64,000 nt of DNA from Streptomyces laurentii (GTDB lineage: Bacteria > Actinomycetota > Actinomycetes > Streptomycetales > Streptomycetaceae): contig AP017424.1 in assembly GCA_002355495.1 (NCBI GenBank), positions 5,335,501-5,399,500 of the forward strand, given 5' to 3'. Shown here in pieces: positions 17,623 to 26,199 of this stretch (the stretch's first letter is position 1; each line of letters opens with the position of its first letter). The notes beneath the pieces were generated by a model. It did not search any database. It saw only the letters and a program-made list of their open reading frames with translations, and was not told where the DNA came from. A program made the position numbers and the translations under genes.

Positions 17623-19755
17623 ATGCCCCGCCTCGCCTTCGACATCGACTTCTGCGCCCAGCTCCCCAAACTTCAGGGGACAGTCCGCAAGGGGGTGTTC
17701 GACGCCTGGGAGAAGTTCGAGCGCCTCACTCTGAACCAGCTGTTCAAGGACCCGGGTCTGAAGCTTGAATCGCTCAAGGAAGCCCGTGACCGGCACATCC
17801 GGACGATCCGGATCGACCAGGGTACCCGCGGGGTCGTGCTGGCACCCGACAGCGGGGAGACGTACGTCCTGCTGCGGGTGCTGCCGCACGACGAGGCGAA
17901 CGCGTGGGCGGTCAAGCAGAAGGCCAGCATCAACGCGGTCACCCGGGCCGTCGAGATCCGCGACATCGCCGTACTCGAGGAGCTCACCCCCGCGTACGAA
18001 CGGATCGCACCCGAACCCGAGCAGCGGCTCTTCGCGAAGATCTCGGATGGCGATTTCGCGGCCCTCGGCGTCGACGGGACCACGCTGCGTCAGGCCCGGG
18101 TCCTGACCACGGCGGATCAGCTGGAGGCGTTCGCGCCGTACTTCCCCCAGGATCAGCGTGAAGTGCTGGAGTATCTGGCCGCCGGGTTCACGGTGGAGGA
18201 GGTGTGGCGTGACGTGGTGGCCGTCAACCTGGCTGCCTCCGACAGCGCGGAACCGGTGAACCCGGGCGACTACGAGACCGCCATCCGGCACAGCCGCGCC
18301 CGCATCGCCCTGGTCACCGGATCGGAGGAACTGCGCGAGATCCTCGACAAGCCCTTCGCCGCGTGGCGGGTCTTCCTGCACCCCTCCCAGCACAAGGTGG
18401 CCTACCGAGCCTCCTACTCCGGTCCGGCCCAGGTCACCGGCGGCCCGGGCACCGGCAAGACCGTCGTCGCGCTGCACCGCGTACGCCATCTGCTCCGCCA
18501 CCTGCGCGACGGCGACCGGATCCTGCTCACCACGTACACCAACGCCCTGGTGGCGGCCCTGCGCGCGGGCCTCGCCGAGCTCGTCGACGACGAGACGCTC
18601 CGGGACCGGGTGGACATCGTGACCGTCGACGCGTTCGCCGGGCGGTTGCTGTCCACCTCGCGCCGCCCCCTGCGCGCCGACGAGGAGACGGTCCGCTGGC
18701 AGCAGGCCGCCAGGGCGGTCGGCGCCACCGTGAGCCCCCAGTTCCTCGCCCAGGAGTACAAGCACGTCGTCCTCGCCCAGGACCTGCGTACGTACGCGCA
18801 GTACGAATCCGCCGAGCGAAAGGGCCGGGGCAATGCGCTGCCCGTGGCCGCTCGGCCGCCGGTGTGGAGTGCCGTCGAGGAGTTCACCGCCCGGCTCGCC
18901 ACCGACGGGCTGCGGACCTACCTCGGCACCTGCGTGGAGGCCACGGACCTGCTGGAGCGGACCGGGCCGCGCTACCGGCATGTCGTCGTGGACGAGGCCC
19001 AGGACCTGCACCCCGCCCAGTGGCGCCTCCTGCGCGCCGCTGCCCCCGGTCGCCCGGACGACCTGTTCATCGCCGGCGACCCACACCAGCGCATCTACGA
19101 CAACAAGGTCTCGCTGAAGGCGGTCGGCATCAAGGTCGCGGGGCGGTCGACGAAGATGCGCAAGAACTACCGCTCCACCCACGAGATCCTCAGCTGGTCC
19201 ACCGCCCTGCTCGTCGGCCGCCCCTTCGCGGAACTCGAGGACGACACCCGCCACGAGACACTGCTCGGATACCGCTCGGCCCTGCACGGGAACGGCCCCG
19301 AGACACACGCGGCCGACACTTCGGAGGCCGAGCTGACGGCGCTCGTCGCCCGCGTCCGCGGCTGGCTGGACGACGGCGTCGCCCTCGGGGAGATCGGCGT
19401 GAGCGCCCGCTTCAACCGGACCTGCGACCAGGTCGTGGAACGCCTGACCGCTGCCGGGATCCCCGCCCGTCGCCTGCGCGCGGACCGGCTCGGGGAGGCC
19501 CACGCGGTGAGCGTGGGGACGATGCACTCCTTCAAGGGGCTTGAATACCGCTGCGTCGCGGTGGTCGGAGTCCACGACGGAGCGGTGCCGTTTCCCCGCG
19601 CGGTCACACCCGTGGGCGTCGACCGTCTCCAGCACGAGGCGGACCTTCTGGCGGAACGCTGTCTGCTGTTCGTCGCCTGCACCCGGGCCCGCGACGGTCT
19701 GTACGTGTCCTGGGCGGGCGAGCCGAGTCCCTTCCTGCTCACCGCCGGAGTATGA
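17623..19755 (+). CDS. UvrD-like superfamily 1 helicase with RelE-type N-terminal domain
   Basis: 710 residues. The first 110 or so resemble the RelE/YafQ toxin fold: SLKEARDRHIRTIRIDQGTR is followed by a hydrophobic strand VVLAPDSGETYVLLRVLPHD. Then comes a UvrD/PcrA-type helicase: Walker A TGGPGTGKTVVALHRV (about residue 270), a TYTNALVAALRAGL motif, Walker B VVVDEAQDLHPAQWRLLRAA (about 455), GDPHQRIYDNK and MRKNYRSTHEILSW, with the C-terminal half GTMHSFKGLEYRCVAV and TRARDGLYVSW. A good ribosome site (CAGGAGACGA) precedes the ATG. A homologous gene of the same design lies at 23800-26199. I infer that the RelE-like part is a toxin or RNA-binding module coupled to DNA sensing; catalytic residues of RelE could not be assigned by eye. 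Confidence 0.88.
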   Translation: MPRLAFDIDFCAQLPKLQGTVRKGVFDAWEKFERLTLNQLFKDPGLKLESLKEARDRHIRTIRIDQGTRGVVLAPDSGETYVLLRVLPHDEANAWAVKQKASINAVTRAVEIRDIAVLEELTPAYERIAPEPEQRLFAKISDGDFAALGVDGTTLRQARVLTTADQLEAFAPYFPQDQREVLEYLAAGFTVEEVWRDVVAVNLAASDSAEPVNPGDYETAIRHSRARIALVTGSEELREILDKPFAAWRVFLHPSQHKVAYRASYSGPAQVTGGPGTGKTVVALHRVRHLLRHLRDGDRILLTTYTNALVAALRAGLAELVDDETLRDRVDIVTVDAFAGRLLSTSRRPLRADEETVRWQQAARAVGATVSPQFLAQEYKHVVLAQDLRTYAQYESAERKGRGNALPVAARPPVWSAVEEFTARLATDGLRTYLGTCVEATDLLERTGPRYRHVVVDEAQDLHPAQWRLLRAAAPGRPDDLFIAGDPHQRIYDNKVSLKAVGIKVAGRSTKMRKNYRSTHEILSWSTALLVGRPFAELEDDTRHETLLGYRSALHGNGPETHAADTSEAELTALVARVRGWLDDGVALGEIGVSARFNRTCDQVVERLTAAGIPARRLRADRLGEAHAVSVGTMHSFKGLEYRCVAVVGVHDGAVPFPRAVTPVGVDRLQHEADLLAERCLLFVACTRARDGLYVSWAGEPSPFLLTAGV

Positions 19756-19793
19756 GCCGAGGGCGGTGCCGGTTCTCCGCCCTGGTCCCCGGC

Positions 19794-19799
19794 TACGAT
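19794..19799 (+). promoter_or_regulatory. Candidate -10 element for leaderless DUF262 transcript
   Basis: TACGAT ends 7 nt before the ATG at 19807, the spacing that puts the transcription start on the start codon, and no Shine-Dalgarno sequence is present. A clear -35 box was not seen. If real, the DUF262-ATPase pair has its own promoter, apart from the upstream helicase. Confidence 0.35.
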
Positions 19800-19806
19800 C
19801 GGCTGC

Positions 19807-20973
19807 ATGACGACCTCGGAGACCGCACCGCCCCCCGTTCTTGAGGAGTATTTCCTCGACCAGCCGACCGGAGTCGAGGCGGAGACCGAGGACGAGGCGA
19901 TCCCGGAGATCGAGCGCCCTTGGAAACCCGAGCAGATTCGGGTCAATACCAAGCAGTTCTCGCTGCGCAACGCCCTGGACATGATCGACGACGATTCGCT
20001 GGAGCTCGCTCCCGACTTCCAGCGCGGACGAGTCTGGAAGCATGTGCAGAAGTCACGGCTCATCGAATCGGTGCTGCTTCAGATTCCGTTGCCGGCGTTC
20101 TATTTCGCCGAGGACGCCGAAGGGTTCATGCGGGTCGTGGACGGACTTCAGCGTCTTTCGACGATCCACGACTTCGTGCGAGGCGAGGGGACGTCGGGTT
20201 TCGCGCTCAAGGGGCTCGAATACCTGGGTGATTCAGTGGAGGGGAAGCGGTTCGAGGACCTTCCCGCTCCGTGGAAGCGGCGCATCAACAACGCGCAGAT
20301 CATGGCCCATGTCATCGACCCGACAACCCCGCCCGATGTCATGTACGACATTTTCAAGCGCATCAACACCGGCGGGACTCCGCTCAACGCGCAGGAGATC
20401 CGGCACTGTATGAGCAAGGACCGCAGCAGGCGGATCCTCAAGGAGATGACGTCGTCGGACGAATTCAACGCGGCCACGAATGATCTCGGTGGCCATGAGC
20501 GCATGAACGACCGGGAGATGGCTCTCCGGTTCGCCGCCTTCTGGATTCACGGGCCGAATGAGTACGCGCGATTCGGGGCGATGGATCCGTTCCTCCAGCG
20601 CACCACCGCCATACTCGACAGCCCGAGCGAGGTGGACGACAGCCGGGTGGAACGCCTCATGGCCGACTTCCGCCGCGCCATGGAGAACGCACGCCTGGTC
20701 TTCGAGGATCAGGCGTTCCGGAAATGGTCGCTCTACCCGAACCAGGGCAAGTCCCCGATCAACCGGGCACTCTTCGAAGCATGGGCGATCACCCTGGCGG
20801 CATACGAGGGCCATGATCTCGAGGGTCGCAGGCACCTCATCGTTCACGCGGCGCGTGAACTGATGACCCGGGACTACCGCTATCTGGAAGCCATCACCTC
20901 GTCCACCGGTGACACCAAGCGCGTCAGGTACCGCTTCGACGCCACCCGGCAGGCCGCCGAGGCACGCCTGTGA
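19807..20973 (+). CDS. DUF262 (GmrS/ParB-like NTPase fold) protein
   Basis: 388 residues with the DUF262 hallmarks: LAPDFQRGRVWKHVQKSRLI near residue 55-75, the (D)GQQR-type signature as VDGLQRLSTI (about 111), and FKRINTGGTPLNAQEIRHC (about 182-200). DUF262 is the nucleotide-hydrolysing N-terminal domain of GmrSD-type, modification-dependent restriction enzymes. Here it stands alone, without the DUF1524 HNH nuclease that usually follows, so it must work with a partner. Its stop overlaps the GTG start of the AAA ATPase (GTGA, 20970-20973). That coupling suggests a two- or three-part complex with the ATPase and the next gene. Confidence 0.88.
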   Translation: MTTSETAPPPVLEEYFLDQPTGVEAETEDEAIPEIERPWKPEQIRVNTKQFSLRNALDMIDDDSLELAPDFQRGRVWKHVQKSRLIESVLLQIPLPAFYFAEDAEGFMRVVDGLQRLSTIHDFVRGEGTSGFALKGLEYLGDSVEGKRFEDLPAPWKRRINNAQIMAHVIDPTTPPDVMYDIFKRINTGGTPLNAQEIRHCMSKDRSRRILKEMTSSDEFNAATNDLGGHERMNDREMALRFAAFWIHGPNEYARFGAMDPFLQRTTAILDSPSEVDDSRVERLMADFRRAMENARLVFEDQAFRKWSLYPNQGKSPINRALFEAWAITLAAYEGHDLEGRRHLIVHAARELMTRDYRYLEAITSSTGDTKRVRYRFDATRQAAEARL

Positions 20974-22082
20974 TCACGTCGCTGGGCATCCGCCACTTCA
21001 AGCGCTTCGCCGAGGCATCGTTCGCCCTGCGCCCGCTGACCGTCCTGACCGGCCTCAACGGCACGGGCAAGAGCACGGTCATCCAGGCCCTGCTCCTCGC
21101 CCGCCAGCTCGTCGACTCCCCGGCAAGCCGTGTGGTGCGGCTCAACGGCCCCTATGGGCTCGCTCTTGGTGAGGCGCACGAGCTGCTGCACCCCGACGCC
21201 CCGGACTCGGTGATCGGCGTCAGGGTCGAGCGCGACGACGCCGTGCCGACCGCTGACCTCAGCTTCGCCGTACCCGACGAGCAGGCTCTCTATCTTGAAG
21301 TCGCGGGATCCGTCGACGCCCCGCTTCCCGATCCGGCCGGCCAGGGGCGCGCCTTCACCTATCTCTGCGCCGAACGTCTCGGCCCCCGGGACCAGCTCGC
21401 CGTCTGTGCCGAGCATCCCGAGCTGCTCGGGGTCGGGGTTCGCGGCGAGTACACGGCCCAGGTCCTCGCTCTGCACGAAAGCCGGCCCGTACGGCCGGAG
21501 TTGCGGCATCCGGACACCGAGTCGACCCACGGCGTCACCGTCCTGCGTACCCAGGCCGAGATGTGGGCGTCCGAGATCATCCGCCCCATCGAGATCAGTG
21601 CCCAGTGGCCGCCAGGGATCACGGCGAGCACGATTCGATTCAGGGAACCCGGCTTGCTGAGCGAGGCGATCCGTCCCGCGAACATGGGGTTCGGATTCTC
21701 GTACGCGTTGCCGGTCATCGTGGCGGGCCTGCTGACCCGGCCCGGAGACCTTCTGATCGTGGAGAATCCGGAGGCGCACCTGCACCCGGGGGGCCAGTCC
21801 GAACTGGGTCGTTTCCTCGCGCGGGTTGCGGGAGCGGGGGTCCAGGTCATCGTGGAGACCCACAGCGACCACGTGATCAACGGTGTCCGGCTCGGCGTCG
21901 CCGAGGACCGGGCCGTCGACCCGACATCCGTGCTGATCCATTTCTTCGGGGCGGAGACGGCCGGCTCCGTACCCATCGAGCTCACCGACAGGGGTGAGCT
22001 GAGCACATGGCCGGACGGATTCTTCGACCAGATCGAGCGAGACCTGGGGAGGCTGGCACGTGCAAGGCGCAGGAGGAAGTGA
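20970..22082 (+). CDS. AAA ATPase, OLD/ABC-like, DUF3696 type
   Basis: 370 residues. It begins MITSLGIRHFKRF, typical of RecF/OLD-like ATPases. Walker A GLNGTGKSTVIQALLLARQL is near residues 28-47, and the Q-loop and signature region lie in the middle. An SMC/OLD-like Walker B follows, LLIVENPEAHLHPGGQSELG (about 258-277), then the switch VIVETHSDHVINGVRLGV. The short C-terminus after the switch matches DUF3696 proteins. No TOPRIM domain is present, so it is an ATPase without its own nuclease. It is translationally coupled to the DUF262 gene upstream and overlaps the following gene by 23 bp. I infer a DUF262-ATPase-effector system. Confidence 0.88.
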   Translation: MITSLGIRHFKRFAEASFALRPLTVLTGLNGTGKSTVIQALLLARQLVDSPASRVVRLNGPYGLALGEAHELLHPDAPDSVIGVRVERDDAVPTADLSFAVPDEQALYLEVAGSVDAPLPDPAGQGRAFTYLCAERLGPRDQLAVCAEHPELLGVGVRGEYTAQVLALHESRPVRPELRHPDTESTHGVTVLRTQAEMWASEIIRPIEISAQWPPGITASTIRFREPGLLSEAIRPANMGFGFSYALPVIVAGLLTRPGDLLIVENPEAHLHPGGQSELGRFLARVAGAGVQVIVETHSDHVINGVRLGVAEDRAVDPTSVLIHFFGAETAGSVPIELTDRGELSTWPDGFFDQIERDLGRLARARRRRK

Positions 22083-22998
22083 ACCGGCCAGGTTCGTGGT
22101 CGACGAGTCCTCGTTCGATTTCCGGGGGCTCACCGAGGAGCGGCTGACCGATGCGATGGACGAGTTCAGCGACACCCTCGACGGGCTGAGGGGGACGTAC
22201 ACCGTCGCCGTCTCGCCGTGGTGGTTCGACGCGGAGTGCGCGGATGGACGTGACCTCCATGACGTTCTCTACGAAGGCGGGACACCGAAGGCCGGGCGCG
22301 ACGCGAGGCTGCGGATGGCCAGGCTCATGGACCGCTGCGCGCCCTGGGATCCGGACCTGCCCGGCCTGCCCGACGAGGTCACGATGAAGGGGGAGGAACC
22401 GTCCCTCGCGCTCTCCGTCGGATACGCCTGGTGGCATGCCGGCAACCAGCGTCATATGGGATGCCTGGTCTTCCCCGTGCCCGGACGACGAGGGTGGCAC
22501 CTGGTGTCGGCAGTGGGCCCGGAGACGGCGGGGCCGGCGGAGCGGGAACTGTACTTCCTCGCGGGTTCGCACGAGCTCCCGGAGTTCTGGCGGTCGTTGT
22601 TCGTCCGTGAGAACGTCCGAGAGCATGACTTCATCGAACGGGCGCGGGAGGCGTTTCCCGGACTGGACTTCGCGGAGTCGCTCACTTTCCGGAAGTTCGA
22701 CGGCGGCTATGGCCGAATGAGGGACTGGGTCGTCCACGTCCTCACCGTGGTGAACGATCATTTCCCGGACGCCTTGGTCATGCACTCGGGGGTGGCGGCG
22801 AACATCCAGGCGGAACTCGGCCGTCACGGTCTCGTGCTCTCCCCGGAGAGCCCCAACACGCGCTCCAAAGCACGCATCATGCGACAGCGGGATGTGATTA
22901 CGAGGATCTGCTCGGCGAGCGGGGGACGGCCGCCCTGCGCCGGCGTGCGGCCGAGGCATGGCAGGCGAACCGCACCGGCTGGGCCGAGAAACATCTGA
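22060..22998 (+). pseudogene. Third gene of the DUF262-ATPase set, probably truncated and fused out of frame
   Basis: GTG 22060, seven bases after GGGGAGG, starts a soluble protein overlapping the ATPase gene. About 278 residues look native (WWFDAECADGRDLHDVLY, SVGYAWWHAGNQRHMGCLVF, SPESPNTRSKARIMRQRD). From about 22893 the DNA becomes the SWIM remnant read in another frame, giving an Arg/Pro-rich tail (SGGRPPCAGVRPRHGRRTAP) to the stop at 22996-22998. From memory, relatives beside such ATPases continue past this point with a conserved Trp-His-containing end, so I infer that the true C-terminus is missing. The product may be inactive or altered. Function unknown; no catalytic motif could be assigned. 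Confidence 0.6.
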
Positions 22999-23750
22999 TG
23001 CGGCGCCTGGCGAAGTCGGGGCGGGACATCGACACGGTGATCGCCGTCCACGCCGCCGACCTTGCGCCCAACGGCCACACCCACCTGCTCATCGCCCGCG
23101 AACTCGACACCGTTGGTCGTACCGCCGAAGCCCAGGAATGGGCCGAGCGCGGCATCCGGGAGACCGAGGACTTGGCCGGCGTCGACACCGCCCTGGTCGA
23201 CCACCTCGCCGACCGCTACACCCGGACCGGCCGGTCGGCCGATGCTGTCACCCTGCGCCGTGACCACTTCACCGCCCGCCGCACCCTGCTCACCTACCGG
23301 CAGCTGCGCGCCGCGGCCGTCGCCGCCGCGTGCTGGACGGCCGAACGCGAGAAGGCACTGGCGCTGCTCCGTGACGACGCCGAACGGACGGACACGTACG
23401 GTCACCGGGTTCTCGTCGACGCCCTGCTAGACGACAAGGACGTCGACGCCGCCTGGCAGGCAGCCCACGAGCACGGCGCCCACGACGGTCAGTGGCTCAC
23501 CCTCGCCGACCAGTCCTGTCCGACCCGCCCCGCAAACGCCCTGGCCGTCTACCTCCGACTCGCCGCCCGTCTCACCCGCGAGACAGGCAACCGCGCCTAC
23601 GAACAGCTCGTCAGCCTGCTCCTGAACATCCGCGACTGCCACCGCCACCTCGGTACACCCGACGACTTCACCGCATACGTCACCGACCTGCGCGCCGCCC
23701 AGAAGCGCAAACGGAACCTGATGTGGCTGATGGACCAGCACGGCTTGTAG
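22896..23750 (+). pseudogene. Remnant of a second SWIM-family gene (C-terminal half)
   Basis: From 22896 the plus-strand frame reads DYEDLLGERGTAALRRRAAE and on to RKRNLMWLMDQHGL at the stop. This matches the last 280 or so residues of the SWIM protein at 3085-4743 nearly end to end, with scattered substitutions and one small insertion (ERTDTYGH). The SWIM finger and N-terminal half are missing. An ATG at 22998 could still give a protein of about 250 residues. The left boundary is abrupt and lies inside the coding frame of the preceding gene, so this is a deletion or recombination scar rather than a native gene start. Confidence 0.8.
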
Positions 23751-23799
23751 GCACAATGCCGTGCCGGGGCACCCGGTGCCCCGGCACACGCCTCAGAGA

Positions 23800-26199
23800 T
23801 CAGGCCGCGTTCGAATCCGACGGAGGACCGTCGCCCGTCAGCAGGGACGTCGCACGGCCGGCATCGCGATCGGCATGCCGTGGCAGGTAGCGGCTCGAGC
23901 GCCCGTGCCAGGAGACGACCAGCTCGTCGCGTGCCCGGGTGGCCGCCACGAAGAGCAGCGAGCGGGCTCGCTGTTCCTCTTGGCGGTATCGGTCGGGGTT
24001 GCTCAGCCGGAAGGTCTCGATGCGCTGATGGGGAACCAAACCGTCGCTGATACCGGCCAGGAACACCCGCTGGAATTCGAGCCCCTTGAAACGGTGCATG
24101 GTGCCGATGCGCACGGTGTCGGTGTCGCGGGGCCCCTCCCTGCTGATCTCACTCGCGGGGATCAGGAAGGGCTCGCACGCCAGGGTGTAGGCGAGCTGTG
24201 TGACCGCGGCCTTGTCCGGAACGCTGACGGCCATGGCCGAGTACGGAGTGCCGTAGCGCTCGTGGCGCTCCTTGAGTAGCGTGGCGACGGCCCTCATCTC
24301 GGTCTCCCAGTCGGGAGCCTGCCAGTACTGAGGGGCCAGCCCCGTCAGGACGGAGCGGTATCCATCCAGGGTGTCCGCACCGTCGTCGAGATCGTCGAAG
24401 GTCTCGCCGTGCACCAGGCCGTGGGCACTGCCGAGGATCTCGCGTGTCGTGCGGTAGTTCAGCGTCAGTCGCCGGGAGGCCCGGCCGGGAGTGCTGATGC
24501 CGAGCCTGCCCAGGACGACCTGGTGAGAGTAGATGCGCTGGTGAGCGTCGCCGACCAGGAAGAGGTCGTTCGGTCCGGGTGCCACCATCGCGCGCAGCAT
24601 CCGCCAGTGCGAGGCCGACAGGTCCTGAGCCTCGTCCACCACGATGTGGTGGTAGCGGGGCTTGAGCCACATGCCGCTGCTCGCCTCGCGGTGGATGAGG
24701 TCCAGGCCGCCGTGCTCCTCCTTGTAACGTGCCTGCTCGGCGGCCTTGGCCATGCGGTGCTCCTCGATCCGCGCGGCCTCGTCGGCGATCAGTGCGTACG
24801 TGGTGCGTCTGGGCGGACCCTCCAGAAACGTACGGTACTTCGCCACCAGCTCCCATACCTGCTTCCGTCCGGCCCGTTGCAGCACGCCGCGGCCCCGTCG
24901 CTCGGCCCGGAGGTACAGGCGTTCGGTACCGCAGCCCTGGGCGAGGATGACGTGCTTGAACTCGGAGTCGAGGAAGTCGGCGTCGAAGTCGAAGACCCCT
25001 GCCTCGGCGCACACCCGGTGCCAGAGTGCCATGGCCTCCTCGTCGCCCACGGGCGTGCCGAGCACGGAACTCGGATGCTGCTCGACCACTTCCCTGGCCA
25101 GCTGGTCCACGGACTTGACGTCGACCCGGCGGACGAGCGCGTCGCCGCCGAGCCGATGCAGGCGCTCTTTCAGGTCGGCCGCGAGATTGGTGTTGTACGT
25201 GGTCAGCAGGACGGGTCTGGTCTGGCCCGGCGGCAGTTGGGCGACGAGGTGGCGGACCCGGTGGAGGGCTACGACCGTCTTGCCGGTGCCCGGCCCGCCG
25301 GTGACCTTTGCCGATCCCTTGAAGGAAGCCGTGGCGATCCTGTGCTGTTCGGGGTGGAGGAAGAGCCGCCAGGCGTCGAAACCGTCCCCGAGTGCGTCCA
25401 GGACGGCCGCGTCGTCGGTACTGACCTGGGACACGGGCCGGCGTGCCGCCCGGGCCCAGTCCTGCGGGTCGATCTCCTCGTCCGCCCGCCACGGGGCGGT
25501 GATGAACCTGCGGACCTCGCTCGGCTCCATGCCGTCGTGCAGCGCGAGCAGCACCTCTCGGGTGAGCCCGGGGAGGTTGTGGCTGAGGACTGTACTCAGT
25601 TGATGGCTGTCGGTGATCCGCCGGAGGGCGGGCAGGAGGGAAGCGATGACCCCCAGGCCGATGAGCTCCTCGTCCTCGTATGGGGCGAAGAGCGGGACCG
25701 GCAGGGCGGCCGGTGCGACCGTGGAGGCACCGGCCCCGACGCCCGACGGAGCTGTGGACGTCTCGGTGACCGAGGGTCTCTCCGGTGCGATGCCCGGTTC
25801 CGGAGCGGGCTCGGGGCGCACGGGCATCGCCACCACATTGGCGCTAACGTCGCTCTGATCGACGAGCTCGACACCACCCGAGACCGCGTTGATCTCCACG
25901 GTCAGCCGGGCGAGCTCTTCCCGGGCCGACGGCCCGACCCGGACGGCCAGCAGGCTGAAGCGGTTCTCCTCGGTTTCGAGCAGCAGGCCCATGCGGCTGC
26001 CGTCGAGCGTCGCAAGGAACAGGCGCCCGTTTCCGCCTGCCTCACGAAGCAGGGTCAGCCGCAGGGCCCGGTTCGACCGGTCGGCCCGCAGTCGGCGGAC
26101 GAAGTCGCCCACCGCGTTCTTCGTCGCCGCGTCGAGGCGCCGGATGTCCTCGTTGGCCTGCGGCGTGACCGCGACCTGTGTCCTGACCCCATGGCTCAT
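23800..26199 (-). CDS. UvrD-like superfamily 1 helicase with RelE/ParE-type N-terminal domain (second copy)
   Basis: 799 residues from the ATG at 26197-26199. Residues about 1-90 again look like a RelE/ParE fold (ANEDIRRLDAATKNAVGDFV, then GRLFLATLDGSRMGLLLETE). A 150-residue linker rich in Pro/Ala separates it from the helicase: Walker A TGGPGTGKTVVALHRVRHL (about 300), VVDEAQDLSASHWRMLRAM (about 523), VGDAHQRIYSHQ, LNYRTTREILGSAHGLV, TMHRFKGLEFQRVFLAGI and TRARDELVVSW. It differs from the copy at 17623 by a longer linker and a central insertion. Its start overlaps the stop of the giant DEAD-box gene by ATGA, so the two are coupled and probably act together. Confidence 0.88.
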   Translation of the reverse strand: MSHGVRTQVAVTPQANEDIRRLDAATKNAVGDFVRRLRADRSNRALRLTLLREAGGNGRLFLATLDGSRMGLLLETEENRFSLLAVRVGPSAREELARLTVEINAVSGGVELVDQSDVSANVVAMPVRPEPAPEPGIAPERPSVTETSTAPSGVGAGASTVAPAALPVPLFAPYEDEELIGLGVIASLLPALRRITDSHQLSTVLSHNLPGLTREVLLALHDGMEPSEVRRFITAPWRADEEIDPQDWARAARRPVSQVSTDDAAVLDALGDGFDAWRLFLHPEQHRIATASFKGSAKVTGGPGTGKTVVALHRVRHLVAQLPPGQTRPVLLTTYNTNLAADLKERLHRLGGDALVRRVDVKSVDQLAREVVEQHPSSVLGTPVGDEEAMALWHRVCAEAGVFDFDADFLDSEFKHVILAQGCGTERLYLRAERRGRGVLQRAGRKQVWELVAKYRTFLEGPPRRTTYALIADEAARIEEHRMAKAAEQARYKEEHGGLDLIHREASSGMWLKPRYHHIVVDEAQDLSASHWRMLRAMVAPGPNDLFLVGDAHQRIYSHQVVLGRLGISTPGRASRRLTLNYRTTREILGSAHGLVHGETFDDLDDGADTLDGYRSVLTGLAPQYWQAPDWETEMRAVATLLKERHERYGTPYSAMAVSVPDKAAVTQLAYTLACEPFLIPASEISREGPRDTDTVRIGTMHRFKGLEFQRVFLAGISDGLVPHQRIETFRLSNPDRYRQEEQRARSLLFVAATRARDELVVSWHGRSSRYLPRHADRDAGRATSLLTGDGPPSDSNAA

